Shown piece by piece: positions 9,240 to 17,375 of a stretch of DNA of 64,000 nt. The stretch is from M55B129 sp034189085. GTDB lineage: Bacteria > Bacillota > Dethiobacteria > DTU022. The translations under genes and the position numbers were made by a program. Under the pieces are notes generated by a model that was not told the DNA's origin, searched no databases, and saw only the letters and a program-made list of their open reading frames with translations. Position 1 is the first letter of the stretch. Every line of letters begins with the position of its first letter. Location: the NCBI GenBank assembly GCA_034189085.1, contig JAXHVH010000008.1, forward strand, positions 1-64,000. The letters are read 5' to 3'.

Positions 9240-10178
9240 ATGCAATATCCAAAGGAATTATTTGTCAGGTTAACTGAAAAAGATGTGCAGGCCGAAATAA
9301 TCCGTCCCAGCATTACTTACTGGCAGGATGCCTGGCGCCGCCTGAAAAAAAACCCGGTGGCCATGATCAGCCTTATTTTTATTGTATTTCTCTTGCTTGT
9401 TGCCCTTTTCGGGCCCTATTTTTCTCCTTACAGCTATTCTGACCAGGATTTTGACCGGCAGAATCAGGGTCCCAGTATAGAGCATCCCTTTGGCACTGAC
9501 TCCCTGGGGCGGGATCAGCTGGTCCGTGTAATGTACGGGGCCCGGATCTCCCTTTCCGTAGGTTTTGTTGCTTCCCTGACTACTTTTATAATTGGGGTTA
9601 TTTACGGCGGCATATCGGGTTATGCAGGCGGCCGGGTTGACAATATTATGATGAGGATTGTTGATATTCTTTACAGTATTCCCTTTTTACTCTGGGTGAT
9701 CATGCTGATGGTCCTCTTTCGGGAGATTTTTCCGGCCACCGGTGGTGGAGCCGGTTTGTACAGTATTTTTATTGCCCTTGGGTTGGTCTTCTGGTTGCCC
9801 ATGGCCCGTATTGTTCGTGGTCAGATTTTAAGTCTTAAGGAACAAGAATTTGCCCTGGCCGCCCAGACCATCGGTGCTCCGAAGTGGAAGATACTGTTCC
9901 GCCACCTGATTCCCAATGCCATGGGGCCAATAATTGTCACGGCTACTCTCTCCATACCTGAAGCAATTTTTTCCGAAGCTTTTTTAAGTTTTATCGGCCT
10001 GGGCGTTTCCGCTCCCATGGCCAGCTGGGGGATGCTCGCCTCGGATGCGCTCTCTTCTTTGCGTTCTTTCCCTCACCTGCTGATGTTCCCGGCCCTGGCT
10101 ATTTCGGTGACTTTGCTGGCTTTCAACTTTCTCGGTGACGGCTTGCAGGATGCCCTCGATCCGCGCATGCGCAAATAG
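9240..10178 (+). CDS. oppC: oligopeptide ABC transporter permease OppC
   Basis: Encodes 312 residues. The N-terminal cytoplasmic segment precedes a first helix at about 32-53. The HPFGTDSLGRD motif (about 82-92) is diagnostic for the OppC/DppC family, and an EAA loop (ALAAQTIGAPKWKILFRHLI) lies near 203-222. It forms the membrane channel with OppB. Confidence 0.9.
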   Translation: MQYPKELFVRLTEKDVQAEIIRPSITYWQDAWRRLKKNPVAMISLIFIVFLLLVALFGPYFSPYSYSDQDFDRQNQGPSIEHPFGTDSLGRDQLVRVMYGARISLSVGFVASLTTFIIGVIYGGISGYAGGRVDNIMMRIVDILYSIPFLLWVIMLMVLFREIFPATGGGAGLYSIFIALGLVFWLPMARIVRGQILSLKEQEFALAAQTIGAPKWKILFRHLIPNAMGPIIVTATLSIPEAIFSEAFLSFIGLGVSAPMASWGMLASDALSSLRSFPHLLMFPALAISVTLLAFNFLGDGLQDALDPRMRK

Positions 10179-10190
10179 GAGGCTCTAATC

Positions 10191-11198
10191 TTGGAACAGT
10201 TCTTGAGTGTAAATAATCTGCATGTGCAGTTTAAAACTTACGCCGGTGTGGTAAAGGCAGTGAGGGGGGTAAGTTTTGATCTGCAGGCCGGCGAAGTCCT
10301 GGCAATTGTTGGTGAATCGGGATGCGGGAAAAGTGTTACCGCCCAGTCAATCATGCGCCTGGTTCCCGAACCGCCGGGCCAGATTACAGGTGGCTCAATT
10401 TTATTCAATGGGCAGGATATCCTGTCCCTGTCGGAAAGACGCATGCAGTTTATCCGGGGCAACGCCATCAGTATGATTTTTCAGGATCCCATGACTTCTC
10501 TGAACCCTGTGCTTAACATTCGCACCCAGCTGATTGAAAGCATCCGTCAGCATAAAAAAATGAGCACGGCCGAGGCTAACCACCGGGCTGTTGAAGTGCT
10601 TGATCTGGTTGGGATTCCCGCTCCTGAGACCAGGCTTAAGCAATACCCTTACGAGCTGAGTGGTGGATTGCGTCAGCGAGTAATGATTGCTATGGCCCTG
10701 GCCTGCGATCCGCAGCTTTTAATTGCCGATGAACCGACTACTGCCCTTGATGTCACTATCCAGGCCCAGATCCTGGAGTTGATCAAGGAAATCAATAACC
10801 GGCTTCAGATGTCCCTGATCCTGATTACCCATGATCTCGGGGTTGTTGCCGGAATGGCCGACCGTGTCCTGGTTATGTATGCCGGTCAGATTGTGGAGAC
10901 GGGGACGGTTGATGAGGTGTTGAAAAATCCTCATCATCCCTACACCTGGGGCCTGTTGCAGTCACTCCCGCGACTTGACATGACCAAAAAACAGCGGCTC
11001 CAGCCCATCTGGGGACAGCCGCCCGATCTGCTGCAGAATTTTACAGGCTGCCCCTTCCTGCCCCGCTGCGATTATGCTATGGTCATCTGCGGCCGTGAAA
11101 TGCCGGAAGCTTTTGGCAACAACCGGGTCCGCTGCTGGCTTGAGCATCCTCAGGCGCCGAAGGTTGAGCGAAAAGTGGGGGGGGTTGGCAAAAGATGA
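10191..11198 (+). CDS. oppD: oligopeptide ABC transporter ATPase OppD
   Basis: Encodes 335 residues. Walker A is GESGCGKS (41-48), the ABC signature LSGGLRQRV, Walker B with DEPTTALD, and an H-loop in ILITHDLG. The C-terminal oligopeptide-transporter extension carries the Cys-rich CPFLPRC...C segment typical of OppD/DppD. Starts with TTG after GGAGG. The last four bases overlap oppF (ATGA), indicating translational coupling. Confidence 0.92.
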   Translation: MEQFLSVNNLHVQFKTYAGVVKAVRGVSFDLQAGEVLAIVGESGCGKSVTAQSIMRLVPEPPGQITGGSILFNGQDILSLSERRMQFIRGNAISMIFQDPMTSLNPVLNIRTQLIESIRQHKKMSTAEANHRAVEVLDLVGIPAPETRLKQYPYELSGGLRQRVMIAMALACDPQLLIADEPTTALDVTIQAQILELIKEINNRLQMSLILITHDLGVVAGMADRVLVMYAGQIVETGTVDEVLKNPHHPYTWGLLQSLPRLDMTKKQRLQPIWGQPPDLLQNFTGCPFLPRCDYAMVICGREMPEAFGNNRVRCWLEHPQAPKVERKVGGVGKR

Positions 11199-12181
11199 CT
11201 GTAGCAGCTGAAAAAGATATCATCATTGAAGCTAAAAATTTGAAAAAATATTTTACCAAGTCCACCGGGTTGATTGGCCGTCCTCTCACGGTGAGGGCAG
11301 TAGATGGTGTATCCTTTGATATTAAACCGGGTGAAACGCTGGGGCTGGTGGGCGAAAGCGGTTGCGGCAAAACGACCGTTGGCCGTACCCTGATTGGTCT
11401 TTACAAGCCTACTGCCGGCAATGTTTTGTACAAGGGGGAAAATTTGTTCCAGCAGGATGGAACAATGTCCGAAAGCTACCGACGGCAGATGCAGATGATC
11501 TTTCAAGATCCGTATTCCTCGCTTAACCCGCGGATGACGGTCGGTGATATTGTCGGTGAGCCTATTGACATCCACAGCCTGGCCAACAACAAGAAAGAAC
11601 GGCTGGAGAAGGTGCAGCAGATCCTTGAACTGGTGGGGTTGAGTGCCGAGCACATGAATCGCTATCCCCATGAGTTCAGCGGCGGGCAGCGTCAGCGCGT
11701 TGGCATCGCCAGGGCCCTGGCAGTAGAGCCGGAGCTGATTGTTTGCGATGAACCGATATCGGCGGTAGACGTTTCAATCCAGGCCCAGATAATCAATATG
11801 CTTGAAAATCTCCAGGAAGAACTGGGGCTTTCTTACCTGATTATTGCCCACGATCTGTCAATGATAAAATATATTTCTGATCGGGTGGCGGTTATGTACC
11901 TTGGTAAAATCGTGGAACTGGTGACCAGCGAAAATCTGTACACCAATCCGCAGCATCCCTATACCAAAGCCCTGCTTTCCGCCGTGCCTATTGCCGATCC
12001 GGAAATTGAAAGGAATAGGAAGCGGATTATCCTGGAAGGAGACGTCCCCAGTCCTGTTAACCCGCCCAGCGGATGCTATTTCCATACCCGCTGCAACAGG
12101 GCTCTGCCCATATGCAGTGAAGTGGAACCGGGAAAAACTGATCTGGGCAACGGCCAGTGGGTGGCCTGTCACAATCTATGA
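11195..12181 (+). CDS. oppF: oligopeptide ABC transporter ATPase OppF
   Basis: Encodes 328 residues. Walker A is GESGCGKT (53-60), the signature FSGGQRQRVGIARAL, Walker B with CDEPISAVD, and an H-loop in LIIAHDLS. The C-terminal extension has the GCYFHTRC...C pattern of OppF. It forms the ATPase heterodimer with OppD. It closes the operon; the sequence after it (12182-12299) shows only weak self-complementarity before the next tRNA promoter. Confidence 0.92.
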   Translation: MTVAAEKDIIIEAKNLKKYFTKSTGLIGRPLTVRAVDGVSFDIKPGETLGLVGESGCGKTTVGRTLIGLYKPTAGNVLYKGENLFQQDGTMSESYRRQMQMIFQDPYSSLNPRMTVGDIVGEPIDIHSLANNKKERLEKVQQILELVGLSAEHMNRYPHEFSGGQRQRVGIARALAVEPELIVCDEPISAVDVSIQAQIINMLENLQEELGLSYLIIAHDLSMIKYISDRVAVMYLGKIVELVTSENLYTNPQHPYTKALLSAVPIADPEIERNRKRIILEGDVPSPVNPPSGCYFHTRCNRALPICSEVEPGKTDLGNGQWVACHNL

Positions 12182-12299
12182 GCTAATAGAACTGCGCACA
12201 TCTAAAAAAAGGGTGCCTGGATAATTGGCAGGACAAAAAACAGGCCTTTTACAGGTTAGCCTGAATAAATTTGTCCGGCAGGCCAACCGCTGAACAAGG

Positions 12300-12328
12300 T
12301 TGAACAACCGGCTTTTTCATTGTATAAT
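12300..12328 (+). promoter_or_regulatory. sigma-A promoter for tRNA-Ser(GGA) and probably SRP RNA
   Basis: TTGAAC (12300-12305), 17-base spacer, perfect TATAAT (12323-12328), 28 bases before the tRNA. The SRP RNA begins 12 bases after the tRNA CCA, so both may share this promoter. Confidence 0.75.
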
Positions 12329-12356
12329 AAGTTCGTTGTAGGCTAAAGTTCAGCGT

Positions 12357-12452
12357 GGAGAGATGGCTGAGCTGGTCGAAGGCGCTCGCCTGGAAAGCGA
12401 GTAGATGGGGCAAAACCCTGTCTCGAGGGTTCGAATCCCTCTCTCTCCGCCA
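12357..12452 (+). tRNA. tRNA-Ser(GGA)
   Basis: Acceptor stem GGAGAGA / TCTCTCC, anticodon stem CTCGC/GCGAG with loop CTGGAAA (anticodon GGA, codons UCU/UCC), long class II variable arm, T-loop GGTTCGAATCC, encoded CCA. It shares its acceptor stem with the CGA isoacceptor 6 kb upstream. Confidence 0.95.
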
Positions 12453-12464
12453 TTTTTTAAGTTT

Positions 12465-12733
12465 GGCCGTGCTAGACGGGGAGGTAGCGGTGCCCTGAAC
12501 CCGCAATCCGCTATAGCGGGGTTGAACCCCTGCCCCCGGCTGCGCAGTTTCAGGATCAGCCCCGGGAAAGTAGTGTGGAAAGCCTGGTCCCGTGCGGCGC
12601 ATGCTCATGAACCCCGTCAGGTCCGGAAGGAAGCAGCGGTAAATGAGATTTTGCGGGTGCCACGGGAGCGCCGGGCTGGAGCCAACTAACCGGCAAGCGC
12701 CTGGAGGTGCCGGTCAAAGGCAGGTGCGCGGCC
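12465..12733 (+). ncRNA. ffs: signal recognition particle RNA, Bacillus type (large)
   Basis: About 269 bases. The conserved helix 8 with GTCAGGTCCGGAAGGAAGCA (the Ffh binding site) lies near 12616-12637, and the 5' domain has the paired-loop segment characteristic of the large Firmicutes Alu domain. The ends pair (GGCCGTGC / GCGCGGCC). It lies between tRNA-Ser and dnaX as in other Firmicutes. The ends are set by this terminal pairing and may be off by a few bases. Confidence 0.9.
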
Positions 12734-12740
12734 TTAATTT

Positions 12741-13107
12741 ATGCCAAGATTAGATTTAATAGTGTTACTATACAGGGCTGGTATATACCAGCTGGAAGGG
12801 AAAGTGCCCTTCCCCCGGTGGCTTGACCGAAACAGTAAATTTTTCTCAATGACTGCAACCGAGGAAGAGACATCTGTTGTCTGACGTGAAGAACTGATCC
12901 TGGATTCCTGCTTTTCAGAATGCAGTTTTCGGGCCATTAAAATCAGGGAACTGTTTGATCTTTTCCTTAACGGGATAATGTCTTCACTTCTAAACCCTCT
13001 TGCCGCAGCGAAGATCAGCGTGTTTGCCATTTCCACCTACAATACAGGATATTTTAGTTAAAGAAGACAATTTCGATCGAACGGTTGATCTGTTAAGTGG
13101 GCATTGA
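12741..13107 (+). pseudogene. ACT-domain protein pseudogene
   Basis: The plus strand reads as a small ACT-domain regulator of about 122 residues: FFSMTATEEETSVV, then NGIMSSLLNPLAAAKISVF and AISTYNT, which match the Clostridia ACT family with the pattern FFSxTxTxEELSxVC...AISTYDTDYILVKE. Two lesions break it. The conserved Cys codon after SVV is TGA (12882-12884). A two-base AT deletion near 13050 shifts the frame, after which ILVKEDNFD continues. No ribosome-binding site lies before the ATG at 12741, which follows the SRP RNA directly. The TGA at a Cys position in a genome that uses selenocysteine is tempting, but the frameshift argues for plain decay. The 100-residue frame on the opposite strand is its shadow. 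Confidence 0.65.
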
Positions 13108-13161
13108 AACATCATATAATACTAATAGTACTGCTTCTCTGGTCCGAGGTGATTGAAAAGA

Positions 13162-14826
13162 ATGGCTTATCAAAGTTTGTACAGACGGCGGCGCCCACAG
13201 AAATTTTCAGAGATGACCGGGCAGGAGCATGTAACCCGTACTTTAAGCAATGCCCTGAGCCGTGGGAGAATTGCCCATGCCTATCTTTTCTGCGGCCCGC
13301 GGGGCACCGGGAAAACAACGGCGGCCAAGATCATGGCCCGGGCGATGAACTGCGAAAAGTTCCCGGTTGCCGAACCCTGTGGAGAATGCACCAACTGCAA
13401 AAACATAACAGCCGGGATTTCTATAGATGTCATTGAAATGGATGCCGCTTCGAACCGGGGTATAGACGAGATTCGTGAACTGAGAGAGCGAACCCGTTTT
13501 GCCAGTGGCGAGTGCCGCTACAAGGTATATATTATAGATGAAGCACATATGCTCACCACAGAGGCAAGCAATGCCTTCCTGAAGACCCTTGAGGAACCAC
13601 CGCCCAATGTGGTCTTTATCCTGGCCACTACTGACCCTTCGCGGCTTCCCTCGACAATCGTATCGCGCTGTCAGCGTTTTGATTTCCATCTGCTGTCGGT
13701 TGATCAGATTACCGGATGCCTCTCCAAAATTTTACAGGAAGAAGGGTGGCAGGCTGAAGAGGAAGCGATTCGGCTCATTGCCCGCCTGGCTGACGGCTCT
13801 TTGCGAGACGCGCTGGGTATTCTCGAACAGGGTTCCTCTTATGGAGAAGATATTATTACAGCGGAGGTAGTGCGGTCAGTAACCGGGGCTACCAGGGTGG
13901 AAACCATTGCTTCACTGGCAGAAGCTGCTCTGGACAATGATCTAGACTCCGGGATGAAGGCGTTAGAAGAGATTATTTACAGTGGTCGTGATCTGCAGCT
14001 TTTTATGAGGGATCTTGTATTTGTTTTCAGCCGTCTGCTACAAGGTGAAGGCGAGCATGATGAAGAGGGGTACTCCCTGTATGGTTTTGAAAAATTGATC
14101 AGGGGGCAGCAGGGAAAGATAGAGCAGGTTCGGTTGTTTGATGCCGTAGAATTGTTGCATGAAGTAGGTAGTGAACTGCGGCATGCCCATTTTCCGCAGT
14201 ACATCCTGGAAGTGGCCTTTATCCGGCTGCTGCGGCTGCTGCATGGCAGGGTAAAAGAAAAGTCTTTACTTCGGTCGACTGTTGAAAGTGAGCAGCAGCC
14301 GGAAACCATGGAACAGCCTGAGCGGGCGGAGGAAAAAGCGCCCGTGCAAACCGGCAGTACTGGAAGTAAAATTGAGAAACCTGCCGCGGAAGAAGAGCAA
14401 ACGGTAGAACCGGCGGATTCTTCCGGGATGGATAGCAGCATGGAAAGGCTTGCAGAAGCCTGGCCGCGCCTGCTGCAGGAAATCAAGAAAAGGCAAAGAA
14501 GTACTGCCGCCTGGCTGGAGCCCGCTGCTGTAGGCAGTCTTAAGGGGCGCCTGGTAACGCTGATTTACCCGCAGGAATACACTATTCACTGTGAAAGAAT
14601 CATGGGTGAGTCGCATCGCCGTCTTGTCGAAGAGGTACTTTCTGCTTTTTGTGATGATTCGATTACTATTAAAGCTGATCTTGCAGATGATGAAAAAGTA
14701 AATGCCAGCAGCGGTGAACCGGCAAAGGAGAAGAAACATCCTGCAGAAAAGAAAGATCAACCGCCGGCTCCCGGGGCAGAAGAAGCGATGGAACTCTTCG
14801 GAGGGAAAATAATTGATTCTCAATAA
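13162..14826 (+). CDS. dnaX: DNA polymerase III subunits gamma and tau
   Basis: Encodes 554 residues of the clamp-loader ATPase. Walker A is GPRGTGKT (45-52), the zinc-binding cysteines are Cys64, Cys73, Cys76 and Cys79, Walker B carries DEAHML, and sensor 1 is in ILATTDPSR. A polar, charged linker (about 375-430) leads to the C-terminal tau domain, which contacts the polymerase. The ATG at 13162 is nine bases after GAGGTGA; an upstream in-frame TTG lies too close to that site. The gene leads dnaX-ybaB-recR, with short gaps. Confidence 0.95.
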   Translation: MAYQSLYRRRRPQKFSEMTGQEHVTRTLSNALSRGRIAHAYLFCGPRGTGKTTAAKIMARAMNCEKFPVAEPCGECTNCKNITAGISIDVIEMDAASNRGIDEIRELRERTRFASGECRYKVYIIDEAHMLTTEASNAFLKTLEEPPPNVVFILATTDPSRLPSTIVSRCQRFDFHLLSVDQITGCLSKILQEEGWQAEEEAIRLIARLADGSLRDALGILEQGSSYGEDIITAEVVRSVTGATRVETIASLAEAALDNDLDSGMKALEEIIYSGRDLQLFMRDLVFVFSRLLQGEGEHDEEGYSLYGFEKLIRGQQGKIEQVRLFDAVELLHEVGSELRHAHFPQYILEVAFIRLLRLLHGRVKEKSLLRSTVESEQQPETMEQPERAEEKAPVQTGSTGSKIEKPAAEEEQTVEPADSSGMDSSMERLAEAWPRLLQEIKKRQRSTAAWLEPAAVGSLKGRLVTLIYPQEYTIHCERIMGESHRRLVEEVLSAFCDDSITIKADLADDEKVNASSGEPAKEKKHPAEKKDQPPAPGAEEAMELFGGKIIDSQ

Positions 14827-14841
14827 GGAGGAATATTGATC

Positions 14842-15159
14842 GTGAATGGTGGAATGGCAAAAATGATGAAACAGCTGCAGAAAGCTCAGGCTGAGATGGG
14901 TAAACTGCAGGAAGAAATTGCCCAGAAGACCGTTGAAAGTACCAGTGGAGGCGGAGCCGTCCGGGTGGTAGTCAACGGTCAGAAAAATCTTGTTTCCCTG
15001 CAGATAGATCCAGAAGTAGTAACGGAAGAAAACCGTGAAATGCTTGAAGATCTGATTATCGCCGCCGTAAATGAGGCGTTTCAGCGGGTTGATGAAATGG
15101 TTGCTGCAGAAATGCAAAAATTGACGGGCGGTCTTAACCTGCCGCCGGGAATGCTGTAA
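14842..15159 (+). CDS. ybaB: YbaB/EbfC nucleoid-associated protein
   Basis: Encodes 105 residues from a GTG start ten bases after AAGGAGG; a TTG six bases earlier is too close to that site. The N-terminal amphipathic helix (MAKMMKQLQKAQAEM) and the central GGGAVRVVVNGQKNL strands are typical of this family of small dimeric DNA-binding proteins. Located between dnaX and recR as in most bacteria, which points to a role in nucleoid structure or recombination. Confidence 0.93.
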   Translation: MNGGMAKMMKQLQKAQAEMGKLQEEIAQKTVESTSGGGAVRVVVNGQKNLVSLQIDPEVVTEENREMLEDLIIAAVNEAFQRVDEMVAAEMQKLTGGLNLPPGML

Positions 15160-15183
15160 ACAAGGAGGTTGCCGAAACAGTAG

Positions 15184-15777
15184 ATGGCCTATCCGGGTGC
15201 GTTAAAAAAACTGGTTGACATGCTCTGCCGGTTCCCTGGGGTCGGTCCGAAAACCGCCCAGCGGCTGGCTTTCTTTTTGCTCGGCTGTCCGCGTGAAGAA
15301 GTCGTGGCCATCGCCAGGGCTATGGTGGAAGCCAAGGACAAGCTTTCTTTTTGTCCCGTCTGCGGGAGCCTGGCCGAGGATGAATGCCCCTACTGCAGTG
15401 ATGCCAGACGTGACCGTCACCTGCTTTGCATTGTTCAGGAGCCGCGGGATGTTCTAATCCTGGAAAGAAGCGGGCAGTACAAAGGGCTTTATCATGTCCT
15501 GCACGGCGCCCTTTCGCCTCTTGATGGAATTGGGCCGGAAGAGCTGAAGCTTGAACAGCTGGTCAATCGTATCCGGGACACAGGAGTTAAAGAAGTAATT
15601 ATCGCTACCAACCCCAATGTTGAGGGAGATGCGACTGCCGGTTACCTGGCCGATCTTTTAAAACCGCTCGCCGTTAGAGTAAGCCGGATTGCCTTTGGAC
15701 TGCCGGTTGGCGGGGATATCGAATATGCTGATGATCTCACGCTCAGTCGGGCTTTGGAAGGCCGCAGGGAAATGTGA
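15184..15777 (+). CDS. recR: recombination mediator protein RecR
   Basis: Encodes 197 residues. A helix-hairpin-helix lies at about 10-35 (FPGVGPKTAQRLAF), the zinc finger is Cys57-x2-Cys60...Cys68-x2-Cys71, and the TOPRIM domain follows (VQEPRDVLILE, GVKEVIIATNPNVEG). It acts with RecF/RecO to load RecA at gaps. The ATG is 11 bases after AAGGAGG. It ends nine bases from the convergent DUF3786 gene with no clear terminator between. Confidence 0.95.
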   Translation: MAYPGALKKLVDMLCRFPGVGPKTAQRLAFFLLGCPREEVVAIARAMVEAKDKLSFCPVCGSLAEDECPYCSDARRDRHLLCIVQEPRDVLILERSGQYKGLYHVLHGALSPLDGIGPEELKLEQLVNRIRDTGVKEVIIATNPNVEGDATAGYLADLLKPLAVRVSRIAFGLPVGGDIEYADDLTLSRALEGRREM

Positions 15778-15786
15778 AAAGCCTGA

Positions 15787-16407
15787 TTAGCCGATCTGGT
15801 CTTGCATGGCTGTGATTACCATTGCCGGCAGATGGGCATAATCTTCCGTTGGCAGGTATGATGAAGCCGCTTCGTCGAAAAGGATATTGGCCGAAGCGGG
15901 CATTTCTTCATCACCTGGCCAGAGGATGAAACAGATGGGGACCCGGGGAAGAACCGGGATGGCGATACTTATTCCGCTCAGGGGAAGCTGGTAGCCGCCC
16001 AGTGATTTTGCTGCCTGCTGAAAATCTTCCGGTTTTTCGCCGAAAGCCTTTAAAAAGGGTTTTACTGCCCTTCCGTTAAAAGGATCAATATAAATTTGCC
16101 CTCCGGGAAGATGCCGAAAGGCGATCCACTGGCCGGTAAGGAGAGTCCCATTGGCGGTGACCAGGTAATGCAAAAGAATAATGGCCAGGTATTTAGAAAC
16201 TTCCTCACCGGTTTCCATAGTTACCCTGCCTGAAGGGTACTGGACCGAATAATTATGGTTAATAAAGGGAAGCCTGAATTTGCTTTCTCCACTATCATAT
16301 GCAACTGCAGCTCTGGCCGCTGTTGCTCCAGGATCGCATGTTTTGAACTGTTTTACCGCTTCTGCAAAGGTAACGTCGAGATTGAAGTAACTTCTTTTTT
16401 GAGACAT
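15787..16407 (-). CDS. DUF3786 domain protein
   Basis: Encodes 206 residues. It matches my memory of the DUF3786 family: a central GQWIAFRHLPGGQIYIDPF segment, then FGEKPEDF...LGG, PRVPICFILWPGDEEMPA and ILFDEAASSYL-TEDYAHL. The family is found in anaerobes and has no known biochemical role, though relatives often occur near corrinoid or Fe-S protein genes. The ATG at 16407 lies eight bases after AAAGGA and is preferred to an in-frame TTG at 16431. In Bacillus this place after recR holds yaaL and bofA; neither is here. Confidence 0.7.
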   Translation of the reverse strand: MSQKRSYFNLDVTFAEAVKQFKTCDPGATAARAAVAYDSGESKFRLPFINHNYSVQYPSGRVTMETGEEVSKYLAIILLHYLVTANGTLLTGQWIAFRHLPGGQIYIDPFNGRAVKPFLKAFGEKPEDFQQAAKSLGGYQLPLSGISIAIPVLPRVPICFILWPGDEEMPASANILFDEAASSYLPTEDYAHLPAMVITAMQDQIG

Positions 16408-16457
16408 CCAAACCATCCTTTCATCCAACAAGTGTTTTGAGATACCACAGGTTCCCT

Positions 16458-17225
16458 CTACCTGTGAATGTTTTGATTCATGACAAACCGGGATATAACC
16501 CGGTTGACTTTGTCCGGTTGTTCCAGCATAACCATGTGTCCTGCTCCCGGTATGATCTCAAGGGAACTGCATGGTATTGTGTCTTTCATAAAATGACTGT
16601 ATTTAGGAGGAGTGAGACGATCGTCACTGCCGCAGATGATCAGTGTGGGGAGGGCAATGCTGGAAAGCTTTTCTGTAACATTGAAATTGTTGCAGGCATT
16701 TAAATCGGCATAATAAATTGAAGGATCAGCATTTTCCAGTTCTCGCCTGCTCATCCTGAGCAGGGCTTCCGGGACATCAGGGCTATACAGATAATCGTTC
16801 AATTGGGCCGGTATTCTGCCTGCTTTCAAGCTGTCCAGGAGATCAGGCAGGACCCGCAGACGGCAGCCGGTGCTGAGCAGAATCAAACCTCCTATGGAGG
16901 AACTGTAACGGAGCCCCATCGTCAGGGTGACTGCGCCCCCCATAGAATGCCCGGCAACAAGAGGAGATTTAAGCCCGAGAGACTGGATAACCTGGTAAAG
17001 CCAGGCGGCATATTGATCAATGCTTTCGGCCGGTTTCCCTTCAGATCGACCGTGACCGGGCAGATCTACAGCCACAGGGTTGCATATTTTTTCGAGGGAT
17101 TGTAACTGGTAAAGCCAGTGGTGGTGGCCACCACCTGACCCGTGGCAGAAGAGAACGGGCATTCCTCCGCAGTTATTGTTCCCGGCGTAGAAGCAGTGTC
17201 CTCTCTCGAGATCCAGGTATGGCAA
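16458..17225 (-). CDS. alpha/beta-fold hydrolase
   Basis: Encodes 255 residues with a complete triad: nucleophile Ser94 in AGHSMGG, an Asp in CGSDDRLTPP and the His in GAGHMVML. The oxyanion loop is CHGSGGGHHHW near 28-37 and DLPGHGRS is near 54-61. It is most likely an esterase, lipase or thioesterase; the substrate is not predictable. It starts with TTG after AGAGGAGG. The DUF3786 gene follows 50 bases later on the same strand, so the two may be co-transcribed. Confidence 0.8.
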   Translation of the reverse strand: MPYLDLERGHCFYAGNNNCGGMPVLFCHGSGGGHHHWLYQLQSLEKICNPVAVDLPGHGRSEGKPAESIDQYAAWLYQVIQSLGLKSPLVAGHSMGGAVTLTMGLRYSSSIGGLILLSTGCRLRVLPDLLDSLKAGRIPAQLNDYLYSPDVPEALLRMSRRELENADPSIYYADLNACNNFNVTEKLSSIALPTLIICGSDDRLTPPKYSHFMKDTIPCSSLEIIPGAGHMVMLEQPDKVNRVISRFVMNQNIHR

Positions 17226-17302
17226 GGCTTTTCCTCCTCTTTATTAAAACAAATTTCGCCTTTGTTATCCCTTAATCCTGCTCCATATTCGGGTTATACA
17301 AG

Positions 17303-17331
17303 TTGACACTACCCGGGGGGTTTGCTATGAT
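17303..17331 (+). promoter_or_regulatory. sigma-A promoter for guaB
   Basis: Perfect TTGACA (17303-17308), 17-base spacer, TATGAT (17326-17331), 45 bases before the start codon. No purine riboswitch is visible between it and guaB. Confidence 0.8.
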
Positions 17332-17375
17332 CATTTAAATAAATAACCTTATTTATACGGTGAGGAGAGAGTACC

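Noticed and set aside
12882..12884. TGA at a family Cys codon read as selenocysteine
   Set aside because: A frameshift 160 bases on and the lack of a SECIS-like hairpin make a pseudogene the simpler reading.
12734..13036. 100-residue open frame on the minus strand between the SRP RNA and dnaX
   Set aside because: It is the shadow of a broken ACT-domain gene on the plus strand, lacks a good ribosome-binding site and has no recognisable domain.
14266..15117. 283-residue open frame antisense to dnaX and ybaB
   Set aside because: Phe/Leu-rich antisense shadow of Glu/Lys-rich coding sequence.
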